From CAWJKP01 sp963843465 (GTDB taxonomy: Bacteria > Planctomycetota > Planctomycetia > Pirellulales > Thermoguttaceae), in the NCBI GenBank assembly GCA_963843465.1, contig CAWJKP010000006.1:310001-374000 (forward strand): a DNA stretch of 64,000 nucleotides, read 5' to 3'. The notes beneath the pieces are model-generated. The model saw only the letters and a list, made by a program, of their open reading frames with translations. It was not told the DNA's origin and ran no database searches. Numbering within the stretch: position 1 is the stretch's first letter; every line of letters begins with the position of its first letter. Position numbers and translations under genes: made by a program. Below, in pieces: positions 7,958-18,378 of the stretch.

Positions 7958-9663
7958 ATGAGCGAGCATGATGGGATGGACAGGGTGCCCGGCGACGGCT
8001 TATTGCGGCCTGCCGCCGCCAGTTCGGCACCCGGGAGCGGTGGTACGACGCCAGGGTCCCATGCCTATGTTGCCCAATCGCCGCCGCCGCGGGTGCTTGC
8101 TCGCATGCCCGACATGGGTCCCGAGACAACCGCCATTGCCAGCGAAGAGCCCGTGCCGGCTCCGCACGAGAGCCGGCTGGTCGGCGCCCGGCTCTCGGCG
8201 AATATGTTGGTCGGCGGCGTGCTTGTGCTTATGCTGGTGGCCCTGGCCCCTTTCTTGTTTATGAAAGGCGCCGGCGCCGGGCGCTCGGAATCGCCAGCCC
8301 CCAGCGCCCGGAAGCGGCCCGCTGGAACGGTTCCAACAGCCAGGTCTCTAACTGGCCGGTCCCGCTCAGCCGGGACAGCGCACGCGCCACGGATAGCAGT
8401 CCCACCGGGAACCGGTCCTCAGCACCGAACAACGGCACGCCGTCGGGCGTCGCCTCCCTCCAGGACGCGGCCGCTTGGAACCCGCCAGGGGCCCAGCCGA
8501 CGCCGCCAGCATCTGTTCCGGCCGCGGATGGCAGCCGTCCCTGGAGCGGCCAGACGCCACGGACGCCGGCGACCGACACAACCAGCGCCTGGCGCAGCGG
8601 AAATCCCAGCGGGTCCTGGCCGAATCCGTCCGGTGCGGCCGATACGGCTGCCCATCGTGCGACCACCGGCTGGAGCGACCCTTCCCAGAGCGTCGCGGCG
8701 GTCTCGCAAGCGGCGCCTCTAACCGACCCTAACCGGCCGGTTGGACCGATGATGCCCACGGCGCCTTCGGTTCACAACGGGCTGTACGAGGCGGCGCGTC
8801 CTGCTCCGGCCTATCAGAACAAGTCGTCCGAGCCGATCACCTATACGGCCGACGCACGCGGCGGCGCGGTCCTGGCTCCCTCGAGCACCGGCGCGGCAGC
8901 CGGTCCGTCGAGCTATCCGAATGCCGGTCTCCCCGGCGCGGGCGCCGCCTACCCCAACACCGCTGCCAACGCCTACGCGAACCCCACTTCCAACAACTTT
9001 CCGCCGGGCGGCAGCCAACCCAACACCTCCCCGTCGAATGGTTACCCGCTCAATAATTATTCGCCGAACAACTACCCGCCGAGCGGCTATCCGACTCGGG
9101 CCACTCCATCGAGCGGCTATCCGGCTAACGCCAGTCCGGCCGGCGTCAGTACGCCGAGCGGGTATCCGACCAGCGCCAGTCCATCGAGCGGCTATCCGGC
9201 CGGCGTCAGTGCGCCGAGCGGCTATCCGACCAGCGCCAGTCCGAGCAGCGGGTATCCGTCCAGCGGGTATCCGACCAGCGGCTATCCGACCAGCGCCAGT
9301 CCGACCAGCGGCTATCCGACCAGCGCCTATCCGACCAGCGCCAGTCCGACCAGCGGCTATCCGACCAGCGCCAGCCCATCGAGCGGCTATCCGTCCAGTG
9401 GCTATCCATCGACTGGCTATCCATCGACTGGCTATCCTTCGCCCGGCAATCTCCCGAGCGCTTATCCGCCCAGCAACTACCCGTCTAACAGTGCGAATGT
9501 CCCGTACCCGGGTCCGAGCGGCCCGGCGGTCAATCCGATGACCAATGGTGCTGCCGGCTACAATGGCGGCGCGGCCGATCCGGCAAGGGCACGATTCGAC
9601 GGGGGAATTGAGCGGCCCACCATCCCAGGCAGTTATGACAATGCTCAATCGAGCCTTCATTAA
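7958..9663 (+). CDS. Pro/Ser/Gly/Tyr-repeat single-pass membrane protein (frame broken near 8265-8310)
   Basis: Not assignable to a known family. The N-terminal ~80 residues are soluble and Pro-rich, followed by one strong membrane helix (ANMLVGGVLVLMLVALAPFLF, about 82-102). Beyond the helix the coding frame continues in a different register (low-complexity N/S/W/P sequence, then from 9050 about 20 copies of SGYP-TSASP-type units). The two registers are joined near GGCGCCGGCGCCGGGCGC, where one base appears to be missing. The repeat segment would form a long, flexible, uncharged extracytoplasmic stalk. The gene overlaps the following ATPase gene by 29 bases, which argues for coupled expression and a shared function in envelope or polysaccharide export. 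Confidence 0.6.
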
Positions 9664-10559
9664 GGCCTTCGACCGACAAGCGGAGCGCAGCAGGGCGGCG
9701 GCCATCTCGAGCAGAGAAACGCCGGCGTGGCCTGCGGGCGAAGCCTACGGCGTGCGGGCTGGCGACGATCCGGCGGCGGCCCCGGCCCTTTCCCTCGCTT
9801 TACCCCCAGGCTACGGCGAGCGCGTGGAGCAGGTGGAGCCGCAAGCCGTCGCGGCCGACCGGCAGCCGACGGCCGAAGGGCCGGCGACCGAGGCCGCGGC
9901 CGTGATCCTGCCTTTGGGCGAGGTCTTCCGGCCCGCCTTTCAAGTCGAGCAGTTTGCCTGGTCGGCCGGGGCCACGCGACTTGGCCGGGCCGCGGGGATT
10001 CAACTCGACCGGCTGGCGGATGGATTGGCTGGCGGGCTGGCGGAGGGACGCCGCGTGGCGGCCTTGGCCGGCAGCCGCCGCGGAGAGGGCTGCACGACCT
10101 TGCTCTTGTGCGCCGCACGGCGGTTGGCCGAGCGCAGCTTTGAAGGTCATCATGGTCGACGCCGATTTCGACACCCCGGCGCTGGGGCGCCGCCTGGGGC
10201 TGTTGCCCCAGACCGGCTGGGAAAACGTCCTAGCCGGGGGCCTGCCGGTGGGCGAGGCGGTGATCGAATCGCACGCTGACGGGCTGGCGGTGCTGCCCCT
10301 GCGCGGTCCGCTGGCCGCCGATGCCGATGCCCTGCCGACAGGCCAGACCTTTGCCACCCTGCGCAAGCACTACGACCTGGTCCTGGTCGATCTGGGACAA
10401 CTCGATCCGCTGGCGCAGCGCGTGGCCCGGCAAGGGATCGAGGCGGTGCTGCTGGTCCGCAACGTGCGACTCACGCCGCCCGAGGAGGTGGCCGCGATCG
10501 GCGATCGTTTGGCGGCGTCGGGAGTCTGGCAATCCGGTGTCGCGGAAAACTTCGTGTAG
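9635..10559 (+). CDS. MinD/BY-kinase-like ATPase (CpsD/CapB type; frame broken at ~10140)
   Basis: The first half ends in a Walker A-like loop (ALAGSRRGEGCTTLLLCAAR). The second half, in the next register, begins with the Walker A'/B-type strand VIMVDADFDTPALG and continues to DLVLVDLGQLDP and a final Rossmann-like region. The registers join at CAGCTTTGAAG, where one extra T would explain the break. This is the architecture of ATPase domains of bacterial tyrosine kinases and partner ATPases of polysaccharide co-polymerases. The C-terminus (SGVWQSGVAENFV) has no tyrosine cluster, so autophosphorylation of a Tyr tail is unlikely. It lies between a repeat-rich membrane protein and an ExeA-like ATPase. 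Confidence 0.72.
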
Positions 10560-10580
10560 CATTCCCGAGTAGGGCCGAAC

Positions 10581-11399
10581 ATGTATGAATCCTATTGGCA
10601 ACTCGAAGAGAAACCCTTTGAGAACTGCTGCGACCCGCGGTTCTACTTCCCCGACGAGTCGCACCAGGCCGCGCTGTTGAAGTTGCGCTACGCCCTGGAA
10701 AACCGGCGGGGCGCCGCGCTTCTGGCCGGGGCCTCGGGCTCGGGAAAGACGCTGGTCGTGGGCATGTTGCGGGCGATGCTGAGCGACTCCTGCGGCCCCT
10801 TCGTACACCTCGTCTATCCGCAGATGGCCACCGAAGAGCTGCTGGCCTACCTGGCCGGCGAGCTGACCGGCGCGGCGGAGCCGCAGACTCCCAGCCTCGA
10901 ACAGACCGTCCGGCGGATCGAGCGCTTCCTGGCCGGCAACGCCCAACAAGGCCGCCACGCCGTCGTGGCCGTGGACGAGGCGCATCTGCTGGACGACTCC
11001 CGCACCCTGGAAGCCCTGCGGCTGCTGCTCAATTTCCAGCCGGAAGGCCAACAGGGGCTGACGCTGCTGTTGGTCGGCCAGCCGGGCCTCTTGCCGATGT
11101 TAGACCACCTGCCGCAGTTGGAAGAGCGGCTGGCCGTGAAGTGCCTCTTGCGCCTGCTGAACCCGCAAGAGACGGCCCAGTACGTTGCCCACCGCTTGCA
11201 AACGGCCGGCGCGACGCGGGCGATCTTCGACCCCTCGGCCCTGGAGACGCTCCACCACCTCACCCACGGCGTCCCCCGGCGGATCAACCGCCTCTGCGAC
11301 CTGGCGCTGTTGATCGGCTACGCCGAAGAACGCTCTACGATCAGCGGCAGCCAGATCGAGGCCATCAGCGAGGAGCTGGTCAACGTCGCGCCGGAGTAG
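10581..11399 (+). CDS. ExeA-like AAA ATPase
   Basis: A 272-residue AAA ATPase. It begins with YWQLEEKPFENCCDPRFYF, the usual N-terminus of ExeA/GspA-type and TniB-like ATPases. Walker A is AGASGSGKTLVV near residue 50; Walker B is VVAVDEAHLL near 130; sensor-like VGQPGLLPML follows near 160. THGVPRRINRLCDLALL near the C-terminus is the arginine/sensor II region. Such ATPases drive assembly of secretion or polysaccharide export machinery. It lacks the C-terminal peptidoglycan-binding domain of ExeA. Co-directional with the ATPase 21 bases upstream, forming a probable operon. Confidence 0.82.
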   Translation: MYESYWQLEEKPFENCCDPRFYFPDESHQAALLKLRYALENRRGAALLAGASGSGKTLVVGMLRAMLSDSCGPFVHLVYPQMATEELLAYLAGELTGAAEPQTPSLEQTVRRIERFLAGNAQQGRHAVVAVDEAHLLDDSRTLEALRLLLNFQPEGQQGLTLLLVGQPGLLPMLDHLPQLEERLAVKCLLRLLNPQETAQYVAHRLQTAGATRAIFDPSALETLHHLTHGVPRRINRLCDLALLIGYAEERSTISGSQIEAISEELVNVAPE

Positions 11400-11400
11400 C

Positions 11401-11457
11401 TGTACTCCTCACGCTTCGCGTGAGGGCGCGCGTCACGCGGAGCGTGACGAGTACGGC
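11401..11457. repeat. Hairpin repeat (GTACTCCTCACGCTTCGCGT)
   Basis: GTACTCCTCACGCTTCGCGT and the matching ACGCGGAGCGTGACGAGTAC form an imperfect inverted repeat immediately after the ExeA-like gene stop codon. Confidence 0.7.
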
Positions 11458-11479
11458 TCTCTCGGCTAAGATCCGGGAT

Positions 11480-13123
11480 ATGGACCTGCCTAGCAATCCG
11501 TCTTCCGCCCTCCGTTGGAGTGCCTCGCGGTTGGCCGGCGCCGCGATGGCGGCCGTGGGCACACTGCTGGTGCTTTTGCTAACGTCGCCGCAGCTCCCGA
11601 TGGGCTGGGATGAAGGCAACGCCATCTATCGGGCGGAAGGGATCGAGCGTTGGGCCTCGCGCTGGAAACCCGGCGGCAACGTGGGGATGCCCGGACCGAT
11701 GAGCCGGGAGGCGATCGACGCCGACTGGCAGTACACGACCCGCACCGAAGGACACCCGGCGCTCTACGGCATTGTGTTGGCCCTGGGGCACAGCCTCGGC
11801 CGCTCGTGGCTGGCGCCGCTGGAGAGCTGGCGGCTGGGACCGATGCTGCTGTTTGCCCTGGCGGCCGGAGCCATGTTCTATCGGCTGGCCGCTGACGAGT
11901 CGCTTGCCGCCGCGATCGGCGGCGTGGGGGCCCTGCTGCTGTTGCCGCGGCTATGGGCCCACGCCCATTTCGCTTCGTTCGACGGGCCGCTGACAAGTTG
12001 TTGGATCATGGCCTGGGCCGCCTACGCCCCGGCCCGCAAGGACTGGCGATGGTCGCCGCTGTTCGGACTGCTGTTGGGCATGACGCTCAGCGCCAAGGGC
12101 ACCGGCTGGCTGGCCCCGCTGCCCTTTCTGGCCGTCGCGGCGGCGACCCGCGATCGGCCGGGGCTCCGAGCGCTGGCCCTGGGCCTGCCGCTGGCGCTGG
12201 CCACCTTTTTTCTCCTCAATCCGCCGCTCTGGCACCAGCCGCTGGCCGGTTTTGCCGCGTTTCTGGACTTCAACGTCCACCGGGCCGCGCACGCCGAATT
12301 GAACGTCGCCACCTGCTTCTTCGGCCGGCTTTACGACGCCCGCCACCCGCTGCCCTGGTACAACACGCTCTTCTGGACCGGCGTCACCGTGCCGGTCGGG
12401 CTCCTGGCGCTGGCCGGCGTCGGCGTCGTGTGCGTGCTGCGCCGCCGGCCGGCGGACCGTGCGGGCCTGTTGCTGATCGCCCAGTGGCTCGTGCTGTTGG
12501 TGGTCCGGGCACTGCCGATCGCGCCTCCCCACGACGCCGAGCGGCTGATCCTGCCGAGCTTCGCCTTCTTGGCCGCCCTGGCCGGCCTCGGAGCGGCCAA
12601 GGTAGCCGGCACACGCCGTGTGCCGCACTGGACGGCACACGGCGTGTGCCTGCTACTCTACGCGACGAGTGCCCTGAGCCTCTTCTGGTACGCTCCGCAG
12701 TGGCTCTCGTATTACAACCTGTTGATCGGCGGGCTGCCCGGCGCGACGGCCCTGGGGATGGAGCCTACTTACTACTGGGATGGACTGGACCGCTCCGTGC
12801 TGGACTGGCTCCGAGCCCATACCGGGCCGGGAGAGAAGATCAAGTTCGCCGCAGGCGCCTGGGACAACCTGGAGCTGATGCGGGCCTGGGGTACGCTTCG
12901 CTGCGAGTACCAGCCGCAAAGCCCGGGCGAATATCGCTGGTATGTGCTCCAGCGCCGCCCTAGCGCCTGGCAGCCGGCCGATCGCTGGCTGATCGCGCAC
13001 GCCCGGCCGGCGTTTGCCAAGAGGATCCGTCCTAACGGCGTCGGCCCCTGGCGGCTGGACGTTCCCCTGGTCGAGGTCTACTCCTACGACCGCTACCTCG
13101 AAGCCGTGGATGCGATTCGCTGA
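11480..13123 (+). CDS. GT39-like membrane glycosyltransferase
   Basis: A 547-residue polytopic membrane protein with about ten hydrophobic segments. PMGWDEGNAIYRAEGI near residue 33 carries the acidic DE pair after the first membrane helix, which is characteristic of dolichyl-/polyprenyl-phosphate-mannose-type glycosyltransferases (GT-C fold, GT39/PMT-like, ArnT-like). HPALYGIVLALGHSLG and LWAHAHFASFDGPLT are also typical. It would transfer a sugar from a lipid-phosphate donor on the outer face of the membrane. The start at 11480 is the first ATG after a hairpin repeat. Bases 12602-12656, inside the coding region, form a near-perfect palindromic repeat that is translated in frame as part of a loop (KVAGTRRVPHWTAHGVCLL). 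Confidence 0.8.
   Translation: MDLPSNPSSALRWSASRLAGAAMAAVGTLLVLLLTSPQLPMGWDEGNAIYRAEGIERWASRWKPGGNVGMPGPMSREAIDADWQYTTRTEGHPALYGIVLALGHSLGRSWLAPLESWRLGPMLLFALAAGAMFYRLAADESLAAAIGGVGALLLLPRLWAHAHFASFDGPLTSCWIMAWAAYAPARKDWRWSPLFGLLLGMTLSAKGTGWLAPLPFLAVAAATRDRPGLRALALGLPLALATFFLLNPPLWHQPLAGFAAFLDFNVHRAAHAELNVATCFFGRLYDARHPLPWYNTLFWTGVTVPVGLLALAGVGVVCVLRRRPADRAGLLLIAQWLVLLVVRALPIAPPHDAERLILPSFAFLAALAGLGAAKVAGTRRVPHWTAHGVCLLLYATSALSLFWYAPQWLSYYNLLIGGLPGATALGMEPTYYWDGLDRSVLDWLRAHTGPGEKIKFAAGAWDNLELMRAWGTLRCEYQPQSPGEYRWYVLQRRPSAWQPADRWLIAHARPAFAKRIRPNGVGPWRLDVPLVEVYSYDRYLEAVDAIR
12602..12656. repeat. Palindromic repeat inside the GT39-like coding region
   Basis: GTAGCCGGCACACGCCGTGT and the matching inverse arm ending GTGTGCCTGCTAC give 24-bp arms with one mismatch and a 7-base loop. 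A single-arm copy of the same sequence is at 39921-39950, between two genes. Confidence 0.85.
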
Positions 13124-13756
13124 ACGCTGCGGCCGTGGCACGCTCTGGCCACGACGGCAGTGGAAAAACTTGTATCAGGGATTTCCCGAAATGGCGGGTT
13201 GAAATGGCCTGCTCGGGATACAGGAATCTGAACACGCATCTCACAATCAAACCACCCATCGGAAGAGTGCTATCCGACGCCGGGCCAGGACGAAAGGAGA
13301 CGGAAGCCGGGTCTATCCTGGGGCGGAGCCGCAACCGTACGTCGATCTCCCGAGGCGGACTTCGTGGTCGTAAGATTGCCTTAGAACACGGTTTGCGTCG
13401 ATATCCGCGATCTCGACCCGGAGCCCGTTTCGTAGCGACGACCTCGCGAGCTTTTAGACCGACCGCGATTTCCTGACGAGTCGAGAACAGGTCGATCGGC
13501 CGGTTCCTGGAGCGATTCAGGCGTCGGCCGGCGTAAAGGGAGCGAGGCCGTTGGCCAGATTTTGTGCCAGGCGCTAGTTTACGCCCGGGCCTTCGGCTGG
13601 TATCTTCGTGGGATTGGTGGTAGGCTGAGTAATAGAACGATCCAGGGGATGGGCCGTTTCCAGTCTTTTCTGATGCGGTGCTGCGGACGACCGTTCTATG
13701 CGGGCGTGCACCGCAATTAACGCGGCGCCTGCTCGGTAGCTTGGTGGCCATGTGGC
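13124..13756. other. Intergenic region without recognised genes
   Basis: About 630 bases between the glycosyltransferase and the Ser/Thr kinase. Open frames occur on both strands but none shows a recognisable protein pattern, start context or homology to the neighbours. I see no RNA gene. It may hold the kinase promoter. Confidence 0.5.
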
Positions 13757-15447
<1,691 letters not shown>

Positions 15448-15462
15448 GGCGGACTTCAGTCG

Positions 15463-15560
15463 GTAGGGTGGGACAAGGCCGCTTTGGCGGCCGCCGGCCC
15501 GCCAAAACCTGGCAGGGTTGGTGGGCCGGCGCTCGCTCACGCGAGCTTGTCCCACCCTAC
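15463..15560. repeat. Inverted repeat family A (GTAGGGTGGGACAAG...), copy 1
   Basis: GTAGGGTGGGACAAGGCCGC at the left end and GCGAGCTTGTCCCACCCTAC at the right end enclose about 60 bases containing GGCGGCCGCCGGCCC and GGTGGGCCGGCGCTCGC. Four other copies occur in the window. Confidence 0.9.
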
Positions 15561-15594
15561 CCCTGAAGCCCGCCCTACCTTCGCGCAACAGAAA

Positions 15595-16445
15595 CTACTT
15601 CGCCAGGATCTGCAAGCTTTCCACCGGCAGCACGGCGTTCAGGCTCCCCGAGCGGAAACCCTCCAGATCGAGCGAAACGTACTTGAAGCCCCGCGACTTC
15701 AGATACTCGACCACCTCGCGGCGGAAATTCGCGTCGGCGAAGCGGGCGATCTGGTCGAAGGAAACCTCGATCCGCGCCATGTCGCCCTTGTGATAGCGGA
15801 CGCGAAGCGGCTCAAAGCCCCGGGCCCGCAGGAACCGCTCCGCCTCCTCGACCATCGCCAGCCGCTGGGGCGTAACCTGCTCGCCGTAAGCGATGCGGCT
15901 GCTGAGGCAGGGCGAGGCCGGCTTGTCCCAGGTCGGCAGATCCCAATGCCGGGCCAGCACCGCAACTCCGGCTTGGTCAGCCCGCACTCGGCCAGCGGGC
16001 TGCGGACCTGCTGCTCCTTGGCCGCCCGCAGGCCCGGCCGATGCTCGCGGTGGTCGTCGTGGTTCGAGCCGTCGCAAACCACGGCCACGTCCAGCCGCCG
16101 GCTGAGCTTCTCGACCTGCAGGAACAACTCGGTCTTGCAGTGGTAGCAGCGGTCCGATTCGTTCTTTTGGTAGTCGGGGTTGGAGAGCTCGTCGGTCTGG
16201 AGGACCTCGTGGCGGATGCCGATCAGCTCCGCCAACCGCCGGCAATCGTCGAACTCGCCGCCGGCCAGGCTGGCGCTGACCCCCGTCACCGCCACCGCGC
16301 GGTCGCCCAGCGCCACCTGCGCCGCCTTGGCCAGGACGGTGCTGTCCAGTCCGCCGGAGAAGGCCACCGCGCAACTGCCGAAGCTCCCCAGCAGTTCCAA
16401 GAGCCGATCACGCTTGCCTGCCAGTTCTGCCGCCAAGTCTCCCAC
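15595..16445 (-). CDS. larE: LarE-type ATP-dependent sacrificial sulfur transferase (frame broken near 15968)
   Basis: LarE makes the nickel-pincer cofactor by donating sulfur to pyridinium dicarboxylate. The N-terminal part has the PP-loop SGGLDSTVLAKAA, then SDRCYHCKTELF. After a one-base register change the protein continues as LARHWDLPTWDKPASPCLSSRIAYGEQVT, whose Cys in PCLSSR corresponds to the sulfur-donating position of LarE, and on through YHKGDMARIEVSFDQI to the end. Both halves together give about 283 residues, the usual LarE length. The break lies in TTGCGGTGCTGG, where one G may be missing. GTG start at 16445. No larB, larC or larA is present in the window, so the client enzyme is unknown. 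Confidence 0.85.
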
Positions 16446-16842
16446 GACCGCTCCTCAAATTGCTTGCACCGAACGCCATGGCCGGACAGAATGCCACGCT
16501 GGCGGACACCCCAATCCTAGCAGGGCTCCCCGGGCCAGACAACCACCCCGTGCAGCGATCAACGGACAGGAGAAAAGGGATGAGAGATAAGGGATGAGAG
16601 ATGCGCAGAGGCATGTTCTCACCTTCATTTTCCATTTTGCATTTTGCATTTTTCATTTTTCACCTCCCCCCAAAGTGTCTTCTGAGCGTCTAACCGGCCG
16701 TGCGGAGAGCTTAGCGCGACGAGCGGGCGAGCGCGGTCCACCATCCCCTCGATAGAGGCAACGGCCGTTGACAATTCTTAGCACCTTGCATAAATGGAAG
16801 GGCCGTATGACCTTAACCAGCATTTCGAGGAGGACGAACCCG
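16446..16842. other. Intergenic region with simple repeats and the peroxiredoxin promoter
   Basis: At 16565-16672 there are short direct repeats (GGGATGAGAGATAA type and CATTTTGCATTTTGCATTTT type). No gene is supported. The right end carries the putative peroxiredoxin promoter. Confidence 0.6.
16768..16796 (+). promoter_or_regulatory. Putative sigma70-type promoter of the peroxiredoxin gene
   Basis: A perfect -35 TTGACA at 16768-16773 is followed after 17 bases by TAAATG at 16791-16796. This would give a leader of about 40 bases ending in the strong ribosome-binding site GAGGAGG (16826-16833), 9-10 bases from the ATG. Confidence 0.5.
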
Positions 16843-17436
16843 ATGAGCGTTTTGGTGACCAAGAAAAGCACTGATTTCAAGGCCGAGGCCGTCATGCCGG
16901 ACGGATCGTTCAAGGAGATTTCCTTGGCGGACTACCGGGGCAAGAAGTACGTGGTGCTCTTCTTTTACCCCTTGGACTTCACTTTCGTCTGCCCTACCGA
17001 GATCATCGCCTTCTCCGACGCCGCCAGCCAGTTCGACGCCCTGAATGCGCAACTGCTGGGCTGCTCGGTTGACAGTAAGTTCACCCACCTCGCCTGGCGG
17101 AGCACGCCGCGGACCAAGGGCGGCCTGGGCGAGATCAAGTATCCGCTGATCGCCGACCTCAACAAGCGGATCGCCGCCGACTACGACGTGCTCTTAGAGG
17201 GCGGTGTCGCCCTGCGGGGGCTGTTCCTCATCGACAAGGACGGCGTGGTCCGACACCAGGTGGTCAACGACCTGCCGCTGGGGCGGAACGTCGACGAGGT
17301 GCTCCGCATGGTCAAGGCCCTGCAATTCGTCGAAGCGCACGGCGAAGTCTGCCCCGCCAACTGGCAGGAGGGCAAGGCCACCATCAAGCCGAACCCCAAG
17401 GGAAGCCAAGAGTTTTTCGCCAAGCAATACGCCTGA
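16843..17436 (+). CDS. Typical 2-Cys peroxiredoxin (AhpC/TSA family)
   Basis: A 197-residue peroxiredoxin that reduces hydrogen peroxide and alkyl hydroperoxides. The peroxidatic cysteine lies in PLDFTFVCPTEIIAFSD near residue 50; the resolving cysteine lies in HGEVCPANW near 170, so it is of the typical 2-Cys, Prx1/AhpC class. Start at 16843, with a strong Shine-Dalgarno GAGGAGG and a good promoter upstream; an in-frame ATG further upstream overlaps the promoter -35 and is rejected. The gene ends one base from the oppositely oriented secreted protein gene. Confidence 0.93.
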   Translation: MSVLVTKKSTDFKAEAVMPDGSFKEISLADYRGKKYVVLFFYPLDFTFVCPTEIIAFSDAASQFDALNAQLLGCSVDSKFTHLAWRSTPRTKGGLGEIKYPLIADLNKRIAADYDVLLEGGVALRGLFLIDKDGVVRHQVVNDLPLGRNVDEVLRMVKALQFVEAHGEVCPANWQEGKATIKPNPKGSQEFFAKQYA

Positions 17437-17437
17437 T

Positions 17438-18100
17438 TCAGAAATTGAAACTCGGCCGGCCGACCGTGTCGTGATTCCAGCCTCCGCCCGTCATGAAGAA
17501 AAACTCGTTGCCGTAGCTTCGCGGATGCCGATCGTAGGACCCGGCCTGGTACTGCCGTCCCGAATACTCTGGAAGCTGTGAATACCAGCGGTAGGCCGGG
17601 TTCCAGAACTGGCGGTAGCGTGGGCGGTAGTAGTCGTAGTACCAAGTCCAATAGTTGGGGCCGAAATTGTCGGGCCGGATCTGGATCGGCGCCTGCGGCT
17701 GGTCCGGCTCGACCTCGCGTCCGCCGATCCCCGGCGTCACCGCCCACTCACCGGGGCTGAGTGCCCCGCGGGCGGACAACTCTCCCGGGCTAAGCCCGGC
17801 GATCAGGCTGATATCCCGGCGGCTGCCAATATCGGCGTGTACCGGCGGACTGGGCAACTCCGCACGCCCTTCGATCCCCGCCAGCCCCGCCCTGACGTCC
17901 GCGTTGGTCTGACCCCCGATTCCCGGCGAGCCACCGGCCCCGATGGCGATGTCCGGGGTCGGGTTGGGAATGCCGTCCACTCCAACCCTCTCGGCAATGA
18001 TCGGCCCGCTGCCCGCCTGTTGGGCCAGCGCGGTCGCAGCCAGACCAGTCAGGACGCCCACCAGCCCACCTAGCAACACCCAACGCAATCTGGAATCCAT
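17438..18100 (-). CDS. Secreted hypothetical protein
   Basis: A 220-residue protein with a clear signal peptide (MDSRLRWVLLGGLVGVLTGL, AALAQQ-type cleavage near residue 27). The mature part is Gly/Pro/Ile-rich in its first half (PGIGGQ, SPGELSARG repeats) and aromatic-rich in its second half (NYWTWYYDYYRPRYRQFWNP). A GGGGGA ribosome-binding site lies just before the start. No known domain recognised; likely periplasmic or surface exposed. Confidence 0.7.
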   Translation of the reverse strand: MDSRLRWVLLGGLVGVLTGLAATALAQQAGSGPIIAERVGVDGIPNPTPDIAIGAGGSPGIGGQTNADVRAGLAGIEGRAELPSPPVHADIGSRRDISLIAGLSPGELSARGALSPGEWAVTPGIGGREVEPDQPQAPIQIRPDNFGPNYWTWYYDYYRPRYRQFWNPAYRWYSQLPEYSGRQYQAGSYDRHPRSYGNEFFFMTGGGWNHDTVGRPSFNF

Positions 18101-18180
18101 CGCTGCATCCCCCTTTTCTTGTGCCTGGACCGGCAGAAACGGCTGGCCGATGAACCGGATTATTCCTGGCGCTTCACACA

Positions 18181-18241
18181 AGCCCGAAGCGCAAGCGAGG
18201 CAAGCGCACCAACTTACTTACCCTCGCTTGCGCTTCGGGCT
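18181..18241. repeat. Inverted repeat family C, copy 3
   Basis: AGCCCGAAGCGCAAGCGAGG and CCCTCGCTTGCGCTTCGGGC around a 20-base loop, between two genes. Confidence 0.88.
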
Positions 18242-18378
18242 AGTGTTTCGCGCTATGCACCGAGCCACTCGGGCCATGAATAATCCGCGCCAGACCTTCG
18301 CGCCGGCACCGGTAGTTCACCCGTACCCCACGCTACAGGCTGCAACTTTCATTCCCGAGGGCAGCCATGCGTCGATGC

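Noticed and set aside
10120..10160. Programmed frameshifting in the BY-kinase-like gene
   Set aside because: Similar one-base breaks occur in many unrelated genes of the window, mostly at homopolymers, which points to consensus errors.
13124..13756. Open frames on both strands between the glycosyltransferase and the kinase
   Set aside because: No domain, start context or compositional support; the frames overlap each other and flanking genes.
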